Positions 20,457 through 33,396 of a DNA stretch of 64,000 bases are shown here, one piece after another. The stretch lies in NCBI RefSeq assembly GCF_000004075.3, contig NC_026655.2, forward strand, positions 7,254,001 to 7,318,000, read 5' to 3'. The position numbers and the translations under genes were made by a program. Below the pieces are notes generated by a model. That model saw nothing but the letters and a program-made list of their open reading frames with translations, was not told the origin of the DNA and did no database searches. Source of the DNA: Cucumis sativus. Lineage: Eukaryota; Streptophyta; Magnoliopsida; Cucurbitales; Cucurbitaceae. The stretch's first letter is position 1; every line of letters starts with the position of its first letter.

Positions 20457-23429
20457 TTATGCATATCCCCCGCTTTTCATCTCAACTCCTCCCTTTCCAT
20501 TAGCCAAATGACTGTCATGCACAAACCTTTTCCAATACCAATGACTCTTCCAAACTTGACTCATCTCTTCAATTGGAATGCCTTTGGTCTCCGGTAAGAA
20601 AAAGAAGATGAATATCGACATCAGTATAACAAAGAAGGCAAAGAAAATGAACAACCCAAATTTCAAATGACAAAGCATTGTCAAGAAGACTTGAGCTACG
20701 ATGAATGTGAACAACATGTTCACTGACACGTTTACACTTTGTGCAGCTGAACGAATCTCCAATGGAAAGATTTCACTAGGTACCAGCCAACCTAGAGGCC
20801 CCCATGACCATGCGAATCCCGCAACATATATGCATATGAACAGCACCACCACAATTGCGTACCATTTAGGCAATTGGCCTGGGTCTCCATCAATTCCAAA
20901 TTTAGCACCAATTGCTGCTGCCACAACCACCTAAAGCAAACACACAAACATTTAGCTTTCAACACTATAATCGAATCATTCAACATCTTACATTAATTAG
21001 AGATTGTTTTTAACTAGTTATTGTACCTGACATATAAACATTTGAACTCCGCCCTCTAGAAAAAGAAACCTCCTTCCCCATTTGTCAACACCATAGATGG
21101 AAACAACCGTAGAAGCAACGTTAACGATACCAGTGATCACAGCAGACATGAGGGCAGCATCATTTCCAAACCCAATGGTATTAAACAGGACAGGAGCATA
21201 GAACATGATGACATTGATACCAGTGAGCTGTTGGAAGAAAGGAATCAAAATGGCCATTGTGAGATGCGGTCGGTATTTCTTCTTCAACAGATTAGTCCAA
21301 GGATTCTGCACTTGCTTTGATGCCTCACTGGCTGCAACAAGGTCATTGAACTCTGCATCAATGTCATCAACTCCACGAATCCTTTTAAGTTGATGTCTAG
21401 CCTCGTCGCGACGTCCTCGCTCAATCATTGAGTTCGGAGTGTCGGGGAGAACCAACGATCCAACAGTGATAATAAGAGCAGGAACCACAGCACCACCTAA
21501 ACTCAAACGCCATCCCCAACCACCCTTGATCTTTGCAAAGAAAAAGTTCAACACGTTGGCTATTAGAATCCCAACTGTGATTGACAATTGGAAACCAATG
21601 TTGAGGGCTCCTCTGTATTTGTATGGAGCCATTTCAGATAGGTACAATGGCACTGACTGTTTACCAAAAACTAAAAAAGGTTAAAATCCAAAGTAAGCTT
21701 CACACATATAATTCAAATTAAGCAGAGAAGTCAAGCCATGTTGAGCAACAAATTGTTGAGCATGAGTTATGATAATTATTCAGAAATGGTAGGCATAGAA
21801 AATAGTTGAATTCACAAGGTACTTAGAAGAAAAGACAGGACATGTGAATAGGAATTTCAAAGGTCAATGCAACAAAAGAGTAAACGGTGGGGAGAATCAG
21901 GCATATAGATTAGGCTTTTAAAATTGAACAATATTTTCATTTCTATATTAAAGAAGAATATACAAAATGTAACTATTAATAATAAGAAAGAAGAGGAAAT
22001 AGTTGAACATAGTACAGAGAAAGACAGAGTGGAGGAGGAAGCAGATGTCGGGCAAAGTAATGTGAGAAATCCCTATTTTGATATTTTTTGATTAAGACAT
22101 TATGAACAATACATATGAAAAAAAAAAAAAAAGTTATATTGTGGAAAAGAAGAAAGAAAATGATGGGTGGGTCCGATTCTTCTTTGCAACAACAAAACGG
22201 TGGTTATTGTAATTGCCAATTGGTGTGGGATTTGTCGAAAACTACAAAAACTCATAAATCTCTAAATTTAATTCATATATTTTCTTTCCATGGATCTATC
22301 TTTCATCTAATCTCTATTTTTATTTTTACTCTCTCCTTTTTTTTCTAATCAAAATAATTCAATTCAAAGCTCTCTTGTGCTTTATTCTTATCTATATTGG
22401 TTACCTTAAATATCATTCAATATTTTCACGTTTATACCATTAATAACCATTCAACTTCTTCAAATTTTCTTTAAAAAAACTATTTCAATTTTAAAAATAT
22501 TCTTTTTATCAAAGACATCTATAAATATACCGATCCATATTTATCCCTAAACATTTTTATCAATATTTTCATAGATATAAGAAGTTCACATTTTAAATCA
22601 AAAAGTATTAAAACTTGGCAGAACTTTAGTTAGTTAAAAACCAAAAAAGGTGAGATGTTAATTTTTACCGACGGTTGAATTTGGGAAGAAAAGAAATCTA
22701 CATACTTTTATCAATTTGTTTGAATTATTGGCAAAATCAAAGTTTTTATCAATTTTCTAAGTTAGAGGACGAGTAGGGCCTACAAATCATAAATGAAGAA
22801 ACAGTCCAAAAGCTTCATTTATACAATGAATTTCTTGATTGCCGGAGCAGAAAGAAGAAAGAAAAGAGGACAGAGGAAGATACCTGATTGGCAAATCCGA
22901 TGCCAAAACCAAGCAAAATACGACCAACGATAAGCATCCAAACGGCCTTAGCAGCGCCGTTGATAATAGCACCTGAACAAAACAACACCCCACCAAATAA
23001 CATAGACCATTTCCGGCCAAATGTACGCGTCACCGTCGACGCCACCAACGACGACAACAACGCCGCCAAGTAAAGCGACGACGTGAACAAAGTCAACGTC
23101 TCACTGTCGTATTGACAGTACTGGTTCGTCGTTTTTTTGTTCTTCTTTACGAACACCGCATGGAAAAACTTATCCAAGAATGAATCCATCGAAGTCACAC
23201 CACCTACCCACATTTAACAACAAATATTCATCATCAGAAAACAGAGCATAAAGAAAAAAAACAGAGCCCATATTGTTAAAAAATCTCAATTAGTACCTGA
23301 AATTCCAATATCGTAACCGAAAATAAGCCCGCCCATGGCGGCGACGATACATGTGACGGTGACATAGAGAGTAAGATTCCCCGGATACGCCTGATTACTC
23401 CCACCGGCGACGATGCCGACGGCCGGCAT
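20457..23429 (-). CDS. Hexose/H+ symporter, sugar transport protein (STP1/STP12-like)
   Basis: A plasma-membrane monosaccharide/proton symporter of 518 residues in four exons: 23429-23297, 23203-22884, 21656-21027 and 20930-20457, all joined at GT-AG sites in frame. The protein opens [17 protein letters not shown], then [21 protein letters not shown] near residues 33-53, with [17 protein letters not shown] and [17 protein letters not shown] motifs of the STP family, [17 protein letters not shown] in TM7, and [15 protein letters not shown] and [11 protein letters not shown] near the end. Twelve membrane segments are expected. Cys74 (NQYC) and Cys448 (LTMLC) correspond to the lid-domain disulfide pair described for AtSTP10. 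Length is normal for the family (about 520). The N-terminus resembles STP1/STP12 more than STP13. Substrates are probably glucose and other hexoses, by family. There is a TATA box at 23581-23590. Confidence 0.97.
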
Positions 23430-23580
23430 TTTGGAACAGATCAAGAAAACAAAAAAAAAATAATAATAATAAAGGAAAGGAAACTGGTTGTAATAATAAA
23501 TTAGAAAGGAGAGAACATAAGAGCAGTGTGAAGGGGGGGAAGAGGGAGTAATGGCGACAGAGTTGGAGTTGGAAATTTTT

Positions 23581-23590
23581 TATTTATAGA
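23581..23590 (-). promoter_or_regulatory. TATA box of the STP gene
   Basis: Minus-strand TCTATAAATA, about 155 bp upstream of the start codon at 23429. It is a near-consensus TATA box at a plausible distance. Confidence 0.6.
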
Positions 23591-25024
23591 GGAGAGGGAA
23601 GGTTTGAAAACGAAGGACAAGTTGGAGAATTAAAAAAGCAATTTAATTTTATTAAAATGAAGGAAAAAACAGTAATATATCAATTATAGTTAAACATTTT
23701 TCTTTAAAAAGACAAAAAGGAAAAATGAATAATTTGGGAAGATGGACATGGAGAGATAAGGACAAGCATCGTTTACATTGACTATACGTTAATGTTAATT
23801 ATATAAAAAGAAGATTGAGTTGATGAGTTGAGTATAAAATGAAGAAATTTTAGGGCGGAGGATTGTTTAGGGAACATGACTTTTCGTAAGGATAAGTTAA
23901 AGCAGTAGTAATTAATTTTGATGAGATGGGTGTGAGTGATAGATAAAGATTTACATATTTTTTAACCCTCGAATAAATGCTGTAGATAAGATTGTGATTT
24001 TCTTTTTTAATGAAATGCAAGTTGGAGAGGGAGGGGAGTGGAATAGAATGGAAATGAGAAAATAAATGAGAATGCAGAGAAATTAAGAAAGAGAGGTTTA
24101 AAAGCATACGTCATTGTTTGACGATATTAATGCTTTTTTTGAAAAATATTGTATATGTATGTATGTATGTGTAAATTATATATATATATTTGTGTGTGGT
24201 TGAAGTCAAAGACAGGCACTTTGAATTACTATTCGTTTACTTTGAAAATGCATATCAATGGTATATGGTTTGTGTGCTAGTGGGGGTGGGTACTCTTATT
24301 CTCTATACTTCAAAAACATGGGTTCTCACTTCAAATTAAACACATCGTTTTCTAAACCTTTTTTTATGGTTAAAAACATGTCCTTAATTATATTTTTGTT
24401 GTTTGATTTTACAATGCCTTTGTTCTTTAACCATTATAATTATATTCCCATTGTTTCCTAAATATTGAAAAAGGCCTTATTAAAGTAGCATTTTTAATTT
24501 AGTGGTGAATGTATCACACTTCAAAGTTTCATCTATTGCCAACTTTCAAATTTGTATATACGGCATTCTAAAGAATCTACGTTTTAATATTATTAGTTTT
24601 GAAAGTTTATTGTCAAAAAGCTACATCTTAGTGAGTCAAAACAGGGGAGATTGCAAGTTTTTGAAACACAACTAGAGAGAAAGAATTGAAAGTAAAGTTT
24701 TGACCATTGGTATAGCTAGGTTAGAAAGTGTAATGTTTTGAATTTAGGAAGGACCGAGACATAAATGAACAAGTGTCACAAATAAATGAAAGAATATAAA
24801 AGTATGATTAAGAAATACTTAAAAAAATTGAAAGTTATTATCTATCTCAACTAGATGCACCTTAAATTCTTCTTGTGGTATAATCATAAGAATTTCAAAG
24901 TTAAATGTACTTATCTTGAAACAATTTTATATTCAGTATCCTTCTAGAAATTTTACTAAGATGCATGTGAGTGTAGAAATTTAAACATGGTTTGATTTAG
25001 TTGATTTTTTTAAAAGAAAAATTG

Positions 25025-25245
25025 TATCATATGACAATTTTTTTTAGAAAAAGCAACTTATAGCACTTTCATTTTGCATATTATAAATATGACAAGTAAT
25101 TAAATATATCAGACGACTATTAAAGTTCATTAGAGGATTATCATAAATTTGTTTGCTTTTAAATTTGCTACTTTTGCATTTAGAAAATGTAATGACATAA
25201 ATCCTATTATCATATTTGTTATTTTTAAAAACGTCATTTTTCATA
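25025..25245. mobile_element. MITE-like relic, second copy of the 15228-15452 family
   Basis: It carries the same ordered words as 15228-15452: tttgctacttttgcatttag, atgacataaatcctattatc and gttatttttaaaaacgtcat. A third, more eroded stretch with tttgttacttttctaatcta occurs near 37230-37290. It is non-coding. The family resemblance is seen directly in the sequence; the element class is inferred. Confidence 0.45.
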
Positions 25246-28200
25246 AAACAACATAATTTTCACTATCTCTCCTCCCTTGTATTGTCTTTTTATATATTTT
25301 TTGTTTAGTCATATCTCATATTCAACAATGTATTTTAAAATTTAAATTTTATCATTTTAGTTAAAATAATGAGCTTGCTAAGGTATCTCCAAATCATTCC
25401 TTTCCAACAAAATTATGAGAAAAATTTTTAAAACACAGATTAAAAAAAATATATAGTGATTTGAATGAAAGTGGCTTACACAAAATTATTAAACTTTTCA
25501 AGAAAAAAACAGAAGATTTCAAATCAAAACTAAATATGTCAAATCTTTACACCAAAAGTTTGAAATGGTGACAGAGAGAATGAAAAGCTAAAAAGGAAAA
25601 GAAAAGAAAAAGGAAGTGGCAAAATTAAAAGTATGCCATATGGAAGGGTCCGCACTCCACAGATAATTTAAACTTTCTATATGCTCTTCACACAATTGAG
25701 TTTCTTTGGCATTCTCTTTTGGATTGGTCTTTACATTAACTTTTTGTTCGTTGTTTCGGTTAATAACGCATTTCTTTTCTTAAAACAATATAATATATCA
25801 GTTTTTAAAATATAGTTTAGTTTTTTTATATATATATTTGTAAAGTGGAGGTAAAATCTAGAGATTATGATGTTTTTAATAACTTTGAGGATGCAGATTT
25901 AGAGAGTGAAGACAGAGAGTTTTGATGTGGTGCTTTTGTTTGTATCACTCAGGTTGCCTGATAAAGACAAGACACCTCAAACCCAAACCATTTTCTTTTT
26001 CTTTTTAATTATTAAAGAAAAACACTTACCTTGATCTTCCTTTTTGTTTTTGGTAAGCCATAACAAATCCGAACACTTTACACAATAATTAATAACCCTG
26101 CGTCCAACGGCTAACTTTTTTGGGTGAGCTTGAAGTACTACTTTGCTTCTCACTTCACCAATCCGACTCATCTTCACCTATCACTATATATATGTATCTT
26201 TTTTTACAAACTTATGATACCAAATTAACAATTTAAAAAAACAAACAAAGCTTGATAACCACAGACCTCTACATATCCATCCCATTGTCATTCAATAATA
26301 TATATATGTGTTTTTTTATATAGTACAACGTCGTGTTTTGAAATTGATGAGAATTGAATATTTAAGATATTAATTGATAATGTATGTCTGTTTTGGTAAA
26401 CTTTAAAAGAAGATTTTATGATTTAACTTGAACTTTTTGTTTATATTTTATTATAAAAATTTGATGTAAGGATGGGACAAATGTGATAAAATTTAAAGTA
26501 TCTATCATTTGTTTTACAATATATTGATTATTTTTTAATTCAAGGATCTTCTAACAAATTTAGGTTAATACACAAAGAGAAAAACATTTTTTTTAGGTAA
26601 GTTCAAGAATACTTTTGATTATTTTTTTTTTATATTATACCAACTCTACAAGTCTAATAAAAATTATATTTTTTATTTTTTGCTAGGAAAGTTTAAGAAT
26701 ATTATTTAAGAGTTGAAAATTAATTTCAACACTCGAATATATATTTAAAAAAGAATAGAGATGTTTTGTATGGTTTATATAAAATGGAAGGATGTGTTTG
26801 AATAAAGTTTGGGAGGTGGAGGTGGAGGGGGCCACGTAGGATGGGGAAAAAGTGGAGAGTTAAAAAGGGAAGACTGTGATTTTGGCATTAACTTTAGGCA
26901 AGATTGGATGGGCCCCATGTAACCATTAGTTTCTATTCCACGTGCTTTGACAATTTTCATCTATCCCCTCAATTTCTTCTTTATGTTTCTCCATGCTAGT
27001 GTAAGGTGAAACCCAAAATTACTCTTCCTAGTTCAAGTTATTCTATTTAGGTTCAATTTAAAGTCAATGGTCTCGATTGTTGCATGTTCATTAATGTTTG
27101 CTCCGTAGGCTCGTCTTCTAAAGTTGGTTGACCTCAATCTTACCTATTCGCAAGGATAATTTGTCGATCTCGACTTTCAGGAATTTTTCATTTTTCTTCT
27201 ATCAAGTTCTCCAAGTTCATCTCTCAACTATCTCTTCATCTTTTAAGACTTTTCTAGTTGATCATTTGTCTATAGTTGATTTTCTTACTCATTTATTTTC
27301 TACATATTTTAGTGTTTCCATCATTTTTTTTCTTGGTCTATCCCTCCTACGAATGAGGAGGAGGTGTTGTTTGGTCTTGTGTTCTCTTTAGACGATAGTT
27401 TTAGTTAGGGTCATCTCCATCCTAATTCCTGTTTTTTAAGTAGTGTACCATGAAGAGAAGTTTCCTTAGATGATGAATCAAATTCAACTCTTTACAAAAA
27501 TCAAGAAATCGGTTGAAAAAAATATATGACTAATTTGAAAAGCGGCAAGATGATATATTTGGGAATGTAACCAAAGTCCCTTAATAAACTAAATAACAAG
27601 AAGATAACACTCCTACGGTATAAAATTTGTTACGTGAAACCAAATGCAAAATTATGAAAGTTTATGTTATTCAAAGTAGACAATATCCTGTCGTTATAAA
27701 ATGTCGCATAGTCTAAAAAAACTAAGTGTTATAAAAATTAAACATCAAATTCAAATATAAATAAAACATTTAAATGGAAAGACTATAATTCTTTATTCTA
27801 ATGGAATTAATGAATTCTTTTTTCTTCCTTCATGATAATTTTTTTACAATTCAAAGACACATGAATCCATTTAAAAATCTGCATGATGTAATTAATTATA
27901 ATAGTTATGAATTATTTAATTAACAACTTAAGAATAATAAAGTATTTTGTTACGTACAATAATGAAAAATAGAGAATAAAAAAAAGAGAAAAAAGAAGAT
28001 GACGTTAAGTGAAATGTAAAGACAGATCATAGGAAGCCGATTGTGCACTGTCCTATCCACCAATACTTTTGTGTTATTAAATTTTAAGATAAAACTAAGT
28101 AACTAATAAGAATAGGTCAACTTCATCCCTAGCTGTCCCCACCCTTTTTTTTCTCTCTTCTTATTCCTAATTTAAAATACCAAAAGTATATCATTACCAT

Positions 28201-29206
28201 TACTCCTAATTAATTAATAAATCATGTCATTTCCAATTTCAAAATTGACAAAGGAATCAAAAGGGGTTCTTAATTCAACAACATGAATGAACTGTATATA
28301 AATTTGTAAATGGAAACAAATTGGGTTTATGAATGAAACTTAATGTTAGTTGTTGGGTTTAGAAAGATTTGAAACTTAAAAGCAAGGAATAGCGTTGTAG
28401 AAGGTTGACCTAGAAATGAAAATGAAAGGATAAGATAAGATTATGGGAAAATGTGTGTGTCATGGGTTGTTGTTCACATGATCAAAAGCTGTCATCTTAA
28501 TTTTTTGTTCAAACAAAATGGAAATATATATTTATATACATTTTTCTTCAATTCAATTTGCTTTTAAATTATATTTCCTCTAATTACCTTTATTTCCTTA
28601 TCTACCTTATTTCTATGTGGCAAACTCATCCATTTCAATTCCCCTTTTTTTCATCCTTACCCTTTTCTTTTTGCCTTTTCACAATTCTCTTGTGTTCCTA
28701 ATTTCTTTCTTTTTCTAAATAGTAATATCATGTAACTTTTTATAATATTAGAAATGTATGGATATAAAAGTGTGTTCCTTCCTTTCATACTAAGACTTAA
28801 ATTAGATAATTTGGAATGAAGTTTAATGTTTGTGGGTTCCATTCATATTAAAAGCTTGAAATAGGGAGGGATGTCGTTGTTGTTCCAAACCCCTTTGCTT
28901 CTCAATTTCCCCTTTTCACTAATTTAGTATAGGGAAGAGGTGTCGTCATTTTATACCTTTTTTTTCCCTACCTCATAGTTGAGTTCTTCATCAAATTTGA
29001 TTTAATATATCTAACTTCATCTTCTCTCTTTGAATGGAAAGAAATTATGGTTGAATTATGAGTTTAATCCTTCAAATTTGTTCAAACTCAAGGTTTTAGG
29101 TTGCATTTTATTGTTGTCAAACTTTAAAACTTATGCTACTAAGTTCTTGAAATTTTAATTTTGCATCTAATAGATTCACTACGTATTTCTTAAAAAATTA
29201 TTTTCA

Positions 29207-29226
29207 TTTAGGGTTTAGGGTTTGGG
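29207..29226 (+). repeat. Short telomere-type repeat (TTTAGGG-like)
   Basis: TTTAGGGTTTAGGGTTTGGG gives two perfect plant telomere units plus one with a single change. Such short interstitial runs also serve as telo-box promoter elements. No gene start is recognised close by. Confidence 0.6.
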
Positions 29227-31460
29227 TGGAAAAGGGTGATGTAATAGTGTTATTATTATAGAGACATATAAAAGCAAAATATCATTCTCAATCTTTTATT
29301 ACTATATTAAAGTAGGGTTAGATATGATTTAAAATTCTCTTAATTTAGGTGAATCACTATAAGTTTGGATGTGTATAGACCAAGTTAGAAAAGGTTGATT
29401 GGTGCATTAATTGATGCTTACCCTTTCGGTGGTTGCTTAAATTTTCTTTTGATGATAACTCTTTCAACAACAACAACAACCAAGATTGCATTCTCTTATG
29501 TTCTCTATTACTTCAAATTTTAAACTACATATAGTAATGGAATTACATTGTTCAAATATTCCCAAACATCAATCCAATCAAATCTAATTACACCTCTCTC
29601 CATTCCCCTTAATCTCAACCTTTCATTAAAGTCTATCTCAACCTTTCATTAAAGTCTGATTCAATGTCGTGTGTGAATTCTACATTGACTATGCTTTCCT
29701 ATTAAACATTGAATAAGAGAAGTTGGTCGTGCCCAAATATAAATTTGAATTTTTACTTTCACATTAGAATTAAAAAATAAAATTGATTGATTTCAAATGT
29801 CCTAATTGATTTACATAAATACCGTAAAATAAACCGTTATCAAATAATAATAAAAAAAGTGAAATTAAAACACAGTGGTTTCTATAATAATGGACTTTAA
29901 ATTACTCATAACAAAAAAGTAGTATTCCAAGAATAATAGAATTTGTGCATGGGATTGCATGCAGTAGAAGCAAAGATATGACGATGAAGAAGATATATAT
30001 ATGCTGGTAGGTAAATTATACAGATTGGGATTAATTACTTGTAGTTAATTAGTAGTATACAAGATAATTTTGAAGTCAATAAGGAAAGAGAATATAATGA
30101 TGCATTATATATAAAAATTATAATCAATTACATGTGGTTAAGCATAAGAATTTCAAGTCAACAAGAAAAGTTTATGAAATGTATTGATGTTTATCTTTGT
30201 CTAATTGTTCTATAATAGTCACAACACAAACTCCACCAAAGTCAATGAATAAAGTTTTTTGTCTTTTGATTTTTATTTGGTATGTAATATTCGACGTATT
30301 TATTGCATGATTGATGTACATTATAATTCTCAATTTCTCATATTTTAAGAAAAAAAAAAAGAAACATTAATTCTCTACCTAAGAGTTCAATTATTAAAAT
30401 TCGATAACATGAAATAAAATAAATTAAGTTAAAAGAACGACAACAAGAGTTTAATTCCATACATCATTAAACAGTATGTTTTAGTTTTAAGATTGTATTT
30501 TTAAACGTCTAATTTTAGTTTTTATATTTTTGAGGTTTGAGTTACTTGTGTTAAAAAAATGATGGTAGACAATAAAAATTTCTTGAAAAAATCAACACGA
30601 AATTGAAATAGAGGTTAATTGCCTGTTTTAATTGACTTAAAATAATATTGTTTTAAAACATTTTTATTTAAATTCTTTTGTTAAAACTTGTTCAAATCTA
30701 TTTTAACACTCTATTCTTTTTCTACAATCATTTAAAATAAATACGTATCTTAAATTTAAGATTTATTAAAAGTATAGAAATTTATTTGGAGAGGCATTAA
30801 GATAAGAGTTTCAAAACACGTTTTTTTCTTTTAAAAAAATCTCAAACTACAAAGATGAAAAGTATACTAACGAATAAAATAACTATCAAATTATTAATTT
30901 ATTAACATATTTGGATGAGTGGGCATGACATAGACGTATCAATAGAAAAATAAAGAGTTTTGATCAACCATTCTATTTTTCTAATTTTCGTTACGTTTTA
31001 TGTGTCAAGTAGTCAGCATCCATGCATCGACGTTTTAGTGAATAAAACATTATTTTTATTTTTCTATTTATCTTTTATTCATATAATGATGTAATTGAAA
31101 TTCATTGACTTTGACAGTAATTTCAAGAACTCCAAAAGATCAAACACTAAATGCACAATTGACTAAAAGAAGAAGAGAAAGTTTGTATAGTTAGCCACTA
31201 ATAAACTATATCTTAAACTATGATTTAAATACCTATCTTTTTTCTTGCACTACTATATAGTCATATAATTGCAACTCTTACTAAAGTCAATGAATAAAAT
31301 CACTGATGTTTTGGATTTTATAAACTCAATACTTGACTAATTTAATGCCACAATTAATACAAGTGAACATGATTGATGAAGACTTCATGCTTCAATGATT
31401 AAACCAAAAGTGTCTATCTACTGCTTACCAATCATCAAAATTGATTTTGAGTAGTCAAAC

Positions 31461-31667
31461 TTGCAAAACAGACGGCCCAAACTCTTGGCCCAGTTTGTTG
31501 AAAGCATTAAAGCCCATGGGGATGATAATTCAAAAAACTCTTTTGATCCTTTGCTTAAGGAGCATGTTTTGACCTTATTTGTTGGTTCAAATAATCAATG
31601 GGGAAGGTATCAACTTCAAGTTTACTGCACCCAATGGAATTGCCACTTGTGGTGGGGTTTGACCTAA
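31461..31667 (+). pseudogene. Possible gene fragment of unknown family
   Basis: This frame (68 codons) is less AT-biased than the spacer around it. It begins MQNRRPKLLAQFVESIKAHG and runs through FDPLLKEHVLTLFVGSNNQW. A change of frame after that point gives GINFKFTAPNGIATCGGV before a stop, which also looks protein-like, so the piece may be a frameshifted fragment of a once longer gene. I do not recognise the parent family. It lies just upstream of an RNase H relic, so it may also be captured transposon cargo. Confidence 0.3.
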
Positions 31668-31869
31668 CTTCACATTTTTAAGATACATTATCATATGTTC
31701 CCTTCAAATATCACATAATTCTATGTATCCTTGTATTGAAAGATAAAGGACTTGTTTATAACACAACCCTCCAAACATTCAATAGTTTTATTAGCAAATA
31801 TAACACAATTTTAAAGATTTTAAAGATATAGTAAATTTTAAATTCCACTCTAATAGTGGTGGATTGCTC

Positions 31870-32105
31870 AAAGGTTAATATTCATGCGACTTGGTCAAAG
31901 GAGGAGAGATCAGGTGAGCTCGAGTGGATTGTTTATAATCGTTTTGGTTGAGTGAACCTAGGGGTTTGCAAGACTATTGACGGGGACATGAATGTTAGTA
32001 TGCTTGTGGTGGAAGCTTGTTTGAAAGTCTTTCTATAGGATAAATCAGCTGATTGAAGTGGATTCTAATGCTATAGAAGCTATAAATTTGTTAACATAAA
32101 GAGAG
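31870..32105 (+). pseudogene. Degenerate RNase H-like domain (RVT_3) of a retroelement
   Basis: On the plus strand KVNIHATWSKEE is followed by GELEWIVYNRFG and then a stop near 31950. After a gap of about 100 bp in another frame comes IEVDSNAIEAINLL at about 32058-32099. This is the order and approximate spacing of the RNase H-type domain (Pfam RVT_3) found in plant LINE-type reverse transcriptases and related stand-alone genes: the central GW(I/V)xxN strand and the later ExDSxxAIxxL helix. Stops and frame shifts make it a relic. No reverse transcriptase core is seen nearby. The stretch at 32280-32335 resembles the right arm of the MITE at 1115-1320. Confidence 0.55.
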
Positions 32106-33132
32106 CTCTTGCAAACATTAGGGTCCTTTGTTAACCACGTTTTCATTTTTTGTTGCTAACTCTCTTGATATCTCACCATTTCGTTACTTTCCTAAAGATG
32201 ACAACACTGTTCATATAATTGCAATTTTGACATCCTCTTGGTGTTGTTCTCTAAACCATTTGATTTATTTTCTTTCAATATAGATTTTATTATATTTACA
32301 ATTCTTTTAAAATATTTATTCACTTAATTATTGGGTCTAAGAGTACAACCCATTGTAATTACTCAAGGGAAAAAAATCCTAGGAAATGGTTTAAAATTAT
32401 GGAGCCCTAACAACCTAAGTATAGCAGAAAAAATATCAAAGATTGTCATATCGAAATGAGGGTACCACACCCATTGATTAACAAGCTGTCAATGCATAGC
32501 AAGAAGTTTCATATGTAAATGAATGGATGGTCCAGTTGTCAGTCCCTATGCTGCTTGCTTCTCATTTGTCCATTACTCATCGGTTATCCCTAAAGCTTAT
32601 CATATTTTTATTTATGAATTAGATTGCAAGATCTGAGTTGAGACTGCCATAGACCCCAAGAAATTATATCCACAATCTATGTTGAAAAGAAAGTGATTAT
32701 GTTTTTTGATTTGACAAGGAATCTATCAAAATTAGTGATTAGTAACTATACATGCATATATTAACATTACATTCATTGCCTGCTAGATTGCCTAAACTTG
32801 TATTTAAGGTAAACAACATTCATTTGTTGTTACATTAAAAATATATATATTATTATTTTTTATTGATATTTGAAGAAACTGGACAAGTCTGCCACAACAA
32901 ACGGGATGTAGAAAAGGAAAAAAATACAAAAGAAAAATTCACAGCAGATTCACTGCATCATCTTCATCCATCACTGTCTTTCTCAGTGTCGATGTCCAAA
33001 AATGGCAGATGGGTAGAAGCTTTGATTAGAACTGCTCATATTCCTCTCTGTTGTATTCATTGTCTTCTCTTACCCCATGTGCCTCTCTTCCCATTCTCAA
33101 CTACACTGAGTTAATGTATTCTCTGAATTCCT

Positions 33133-33171
<39 letters not shown>

Positions 33172-33396
33172 GGCTATAATACAAATGTTTATGTGGGTGG
33201 TTGGAGATGATTAAATTAGAGCTCTCTAAATACACTCTTTATTGTGATGTTTTATGAAAGGTAAGTTTTTTGAATGAACTGGGGAAAGAAAGATAGAGAG
33301 AGTATTTGTGAATCAAATGAGGTATTGATTTTTAATAAACAAAATTATGTAAGAAGAAGATGAAGAAAAGGATATTACAAACAGGGATTATTACAT
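32106..33396. other. Spacer downstream of the ARM-repeat gene, with a (CT)n tract
   Basis: No sure gene. A compositionally balanced island at about 32863-33115 holds an 83-codon plus-strand frame without recognisable domain. Within it ggcagatgggtagaag (about 33004-33019) can pair imperfectly with cttctcttaccccatgtgcc (about 33063-33082). The (CT)16 microsatellite is annotated separately. The last bases before 33397 should be the 3' UTR of the ARM gene. Confidence 0.4.
33136..33168 (+). repeat. (CT)16 microsatellite
   Basis: An uninterrupted run of CT dinucleotides about 230 bp beyond the stop codon of the minus-strand ARM-repeat gene. It is likely length-polymorphic. Confidence 0.95.

Larger units (their letters stand above)
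23600..31450. other. Gene-poor AT-rich region between the STP and ARM-repeat genes
   Basis: No convincing gene was found. Frames such as 24258-24461, 25977-26177 (minus), 27128-27391 and 28657-28842 (minus) lack any recognisable domain and sit in biased sequence. The stretch holds a tatgtatgtatg microsatellite at about 24156-24170, the MITE-like relic at 25025-25245, a short telomere-type run at 29207-29226 and a 23-bp tandem duplication at about 29613-29658 (tctcaacctttcattaaagt twice). Confidence 0.5.

Noticed and set aside
20701..20934. Plus-strand frames within the STP exons (also 21205-21393, 21439-21684, 22888-23073)
   Set aside because: Shadows of strongly coding minus-strand exons.
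25977..26177. Minus-strand 66-codon frame starting MKMSRIGEVRSKVVLQAHPK
   Set aside because: The first 45 residues look somewhat protein-like, but the tail is a poly-Lys run from simple sequence and I recognise no family. Too weak to call.
27128..27391. Plus-strand 87-codon frame
   Set aside because: Ser/Phe/Leu-rich translation of pyrimidine-rich DNA with no domain or supporting signals.
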